From Deltaproteobacteria bacterium (GTDB lineage: Bacteria > Desulfobacterota > Binatia > UBA9968), in assembly GCA_009692615.1 (NCBI GenBank), contig SHYW01000048.1:1-34658 (forward strand): a stretch of 34,658 nucleotides of DNA, written 5' to 3'. Shown one piece after another: positions 34,320 to 34,658 of this stretch; the stretch's first letter is position 1; each line of letters starts with the position of its first letter. The notes beneath the pieces were generated by a model. It saw only the letters and a list, made by a program, of their open reading frames with translations. It did no database searches and had not been told where the DNA came from. The position numbers were made by a program, and so were the translations under genes.

Positions 34320-34658
34320 ATGGCGAAGGATTTGAGGACTTTTATTGCCGATTGCCAGCGCGAACTGCCTGGCGAGGTGATTCACATAACCAAAGAGGTG
34401 AATCCGGCGAACTACGATGTCACCGCGATCATCAAGCATCTCGGCGCGCAGAAGCGCTTTCCGATCATCATTTTCGACAACCCGCTCAATTTGAACGGCA
34501 AAGTCGGGCCGATCAAGCTGACCATGAACTGCGAAATCTCCCAGGGCAAAACTCAGATTGCGCTGGGCATGCCGCGCAATTCCACTCGTCCTGAGATGGC
34601 CGATAAGTGTCTTGAGATGGAAGAGCATCGGGTACCGCCGACCATCGTCAGCCGCAAG
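34320..34658 (+). CDS. UbiD-family decarboxylase, N-terminal part (runs off the right edge)
   Basis: Only the first 113 codons are inside the window. They begin MAKDLRTFIADCQRELPGEV and include a conserved-looking KEVNPANYDVTAIIKHL segment and PIIIFDNPLNL, matching the N-terminal domain of UbiD-like enzymes, which use prenylated FMN to (de)carboxylate aromatic or unsaturated acids. The catalytic E-R-E residues lie further downstream and cannot be checked. GAGGAGG upstream fixes the ATG. Its position after purU and amidohydrolases fits aromatic or heteroaromatic acid metabolism. Confidence 0.82.
   Translation, partial: MAKDLRTFIADCQRELPGEVIHITKEVNPANYDVTAIIKHLGAQKRFPIIIFDNPLNLNGKVGPIKLTMNCEISQGKTQIALGMPRNSTRPEMADKCLEMEEHRVPPTIVSRK

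Overview
The window reads as chromosome from a Gram-negative, moderately GC-rich bacterium. It carries a lepA-lepB pair, a lipoprotein peptide-binding protein and many Sec signal peptides. The right half is rich in lone solute-binding proteins (NMT1/SsuA-like and Bug/TctC-like) paired with ACMSD-type amidohydrolases. That style recalls uncultured lineages formerly called Deltaproteobacteria (Binatota-like) or Rokubacteria/Tectomicrobia. This placement is an inference from gene content, not a phylogenetic result.

Left edge (1-285): the first codons of a probable transposase run off the left end on the minus strand. Two 15-bp repeats that look like an insertion-sequence end follow, then a perfect 15-bp hairpin in front of icd.

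Block 1 (286-16125, all plus strand, gaps mostly under 75 bp, several 4-bp ATGA overlaps): icd-mdh-sucC-sucD (TCA cycle), ndk, rlmN, an MTA phosphorylase and a PfkB kinase. A nucleotide-sugar set follows (GT2 polyprenyl-type glycosyltransferase, UDP-glucose dehydrogenase, UDP-glucuronate decarboxylase, a 4-epimerase-like SDR), then lepA and lepB. The block ends with four small single-pass membrane proteins of unknown function, which form a tandem duplication of a two-gene module (A-B-A'-B'). This is the most attractive candidate for something undescribed.

Block 2 (16126-22516): about 400 bp without a convincing gene, then minus-strand tRNA-Glu(TTC) and tRNA-Lys(TTT). Beyond these is a minus-strand peptide ABC transport locus (oppA, oppB, oppC) with accB and accC of acetyl-CoA carboxylase sitting between oppA and oppB. 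No transporter ATPase is present. An M19 dipeptidase diverges from oppA.

Block 3 (23802-34658): an orphan molybdenum-hydroxylase large subunit followed by an NMT1-type binding protein; a minus-strand pair of a clan-AA aspartic protease and a small partner; a Bug-type binding protein diverging from an NMT1-type one across a striking inverted repeat; two successive binding-protein/amidohydrolase modules; purU; and the 5' part of a UbiD-like decarboxylase. A plausible joint role is uptake or sensing and breakdown of aromatic or carboxylated compounds, with C1 units leaving as formate. No enzyme here fixes the substrate.
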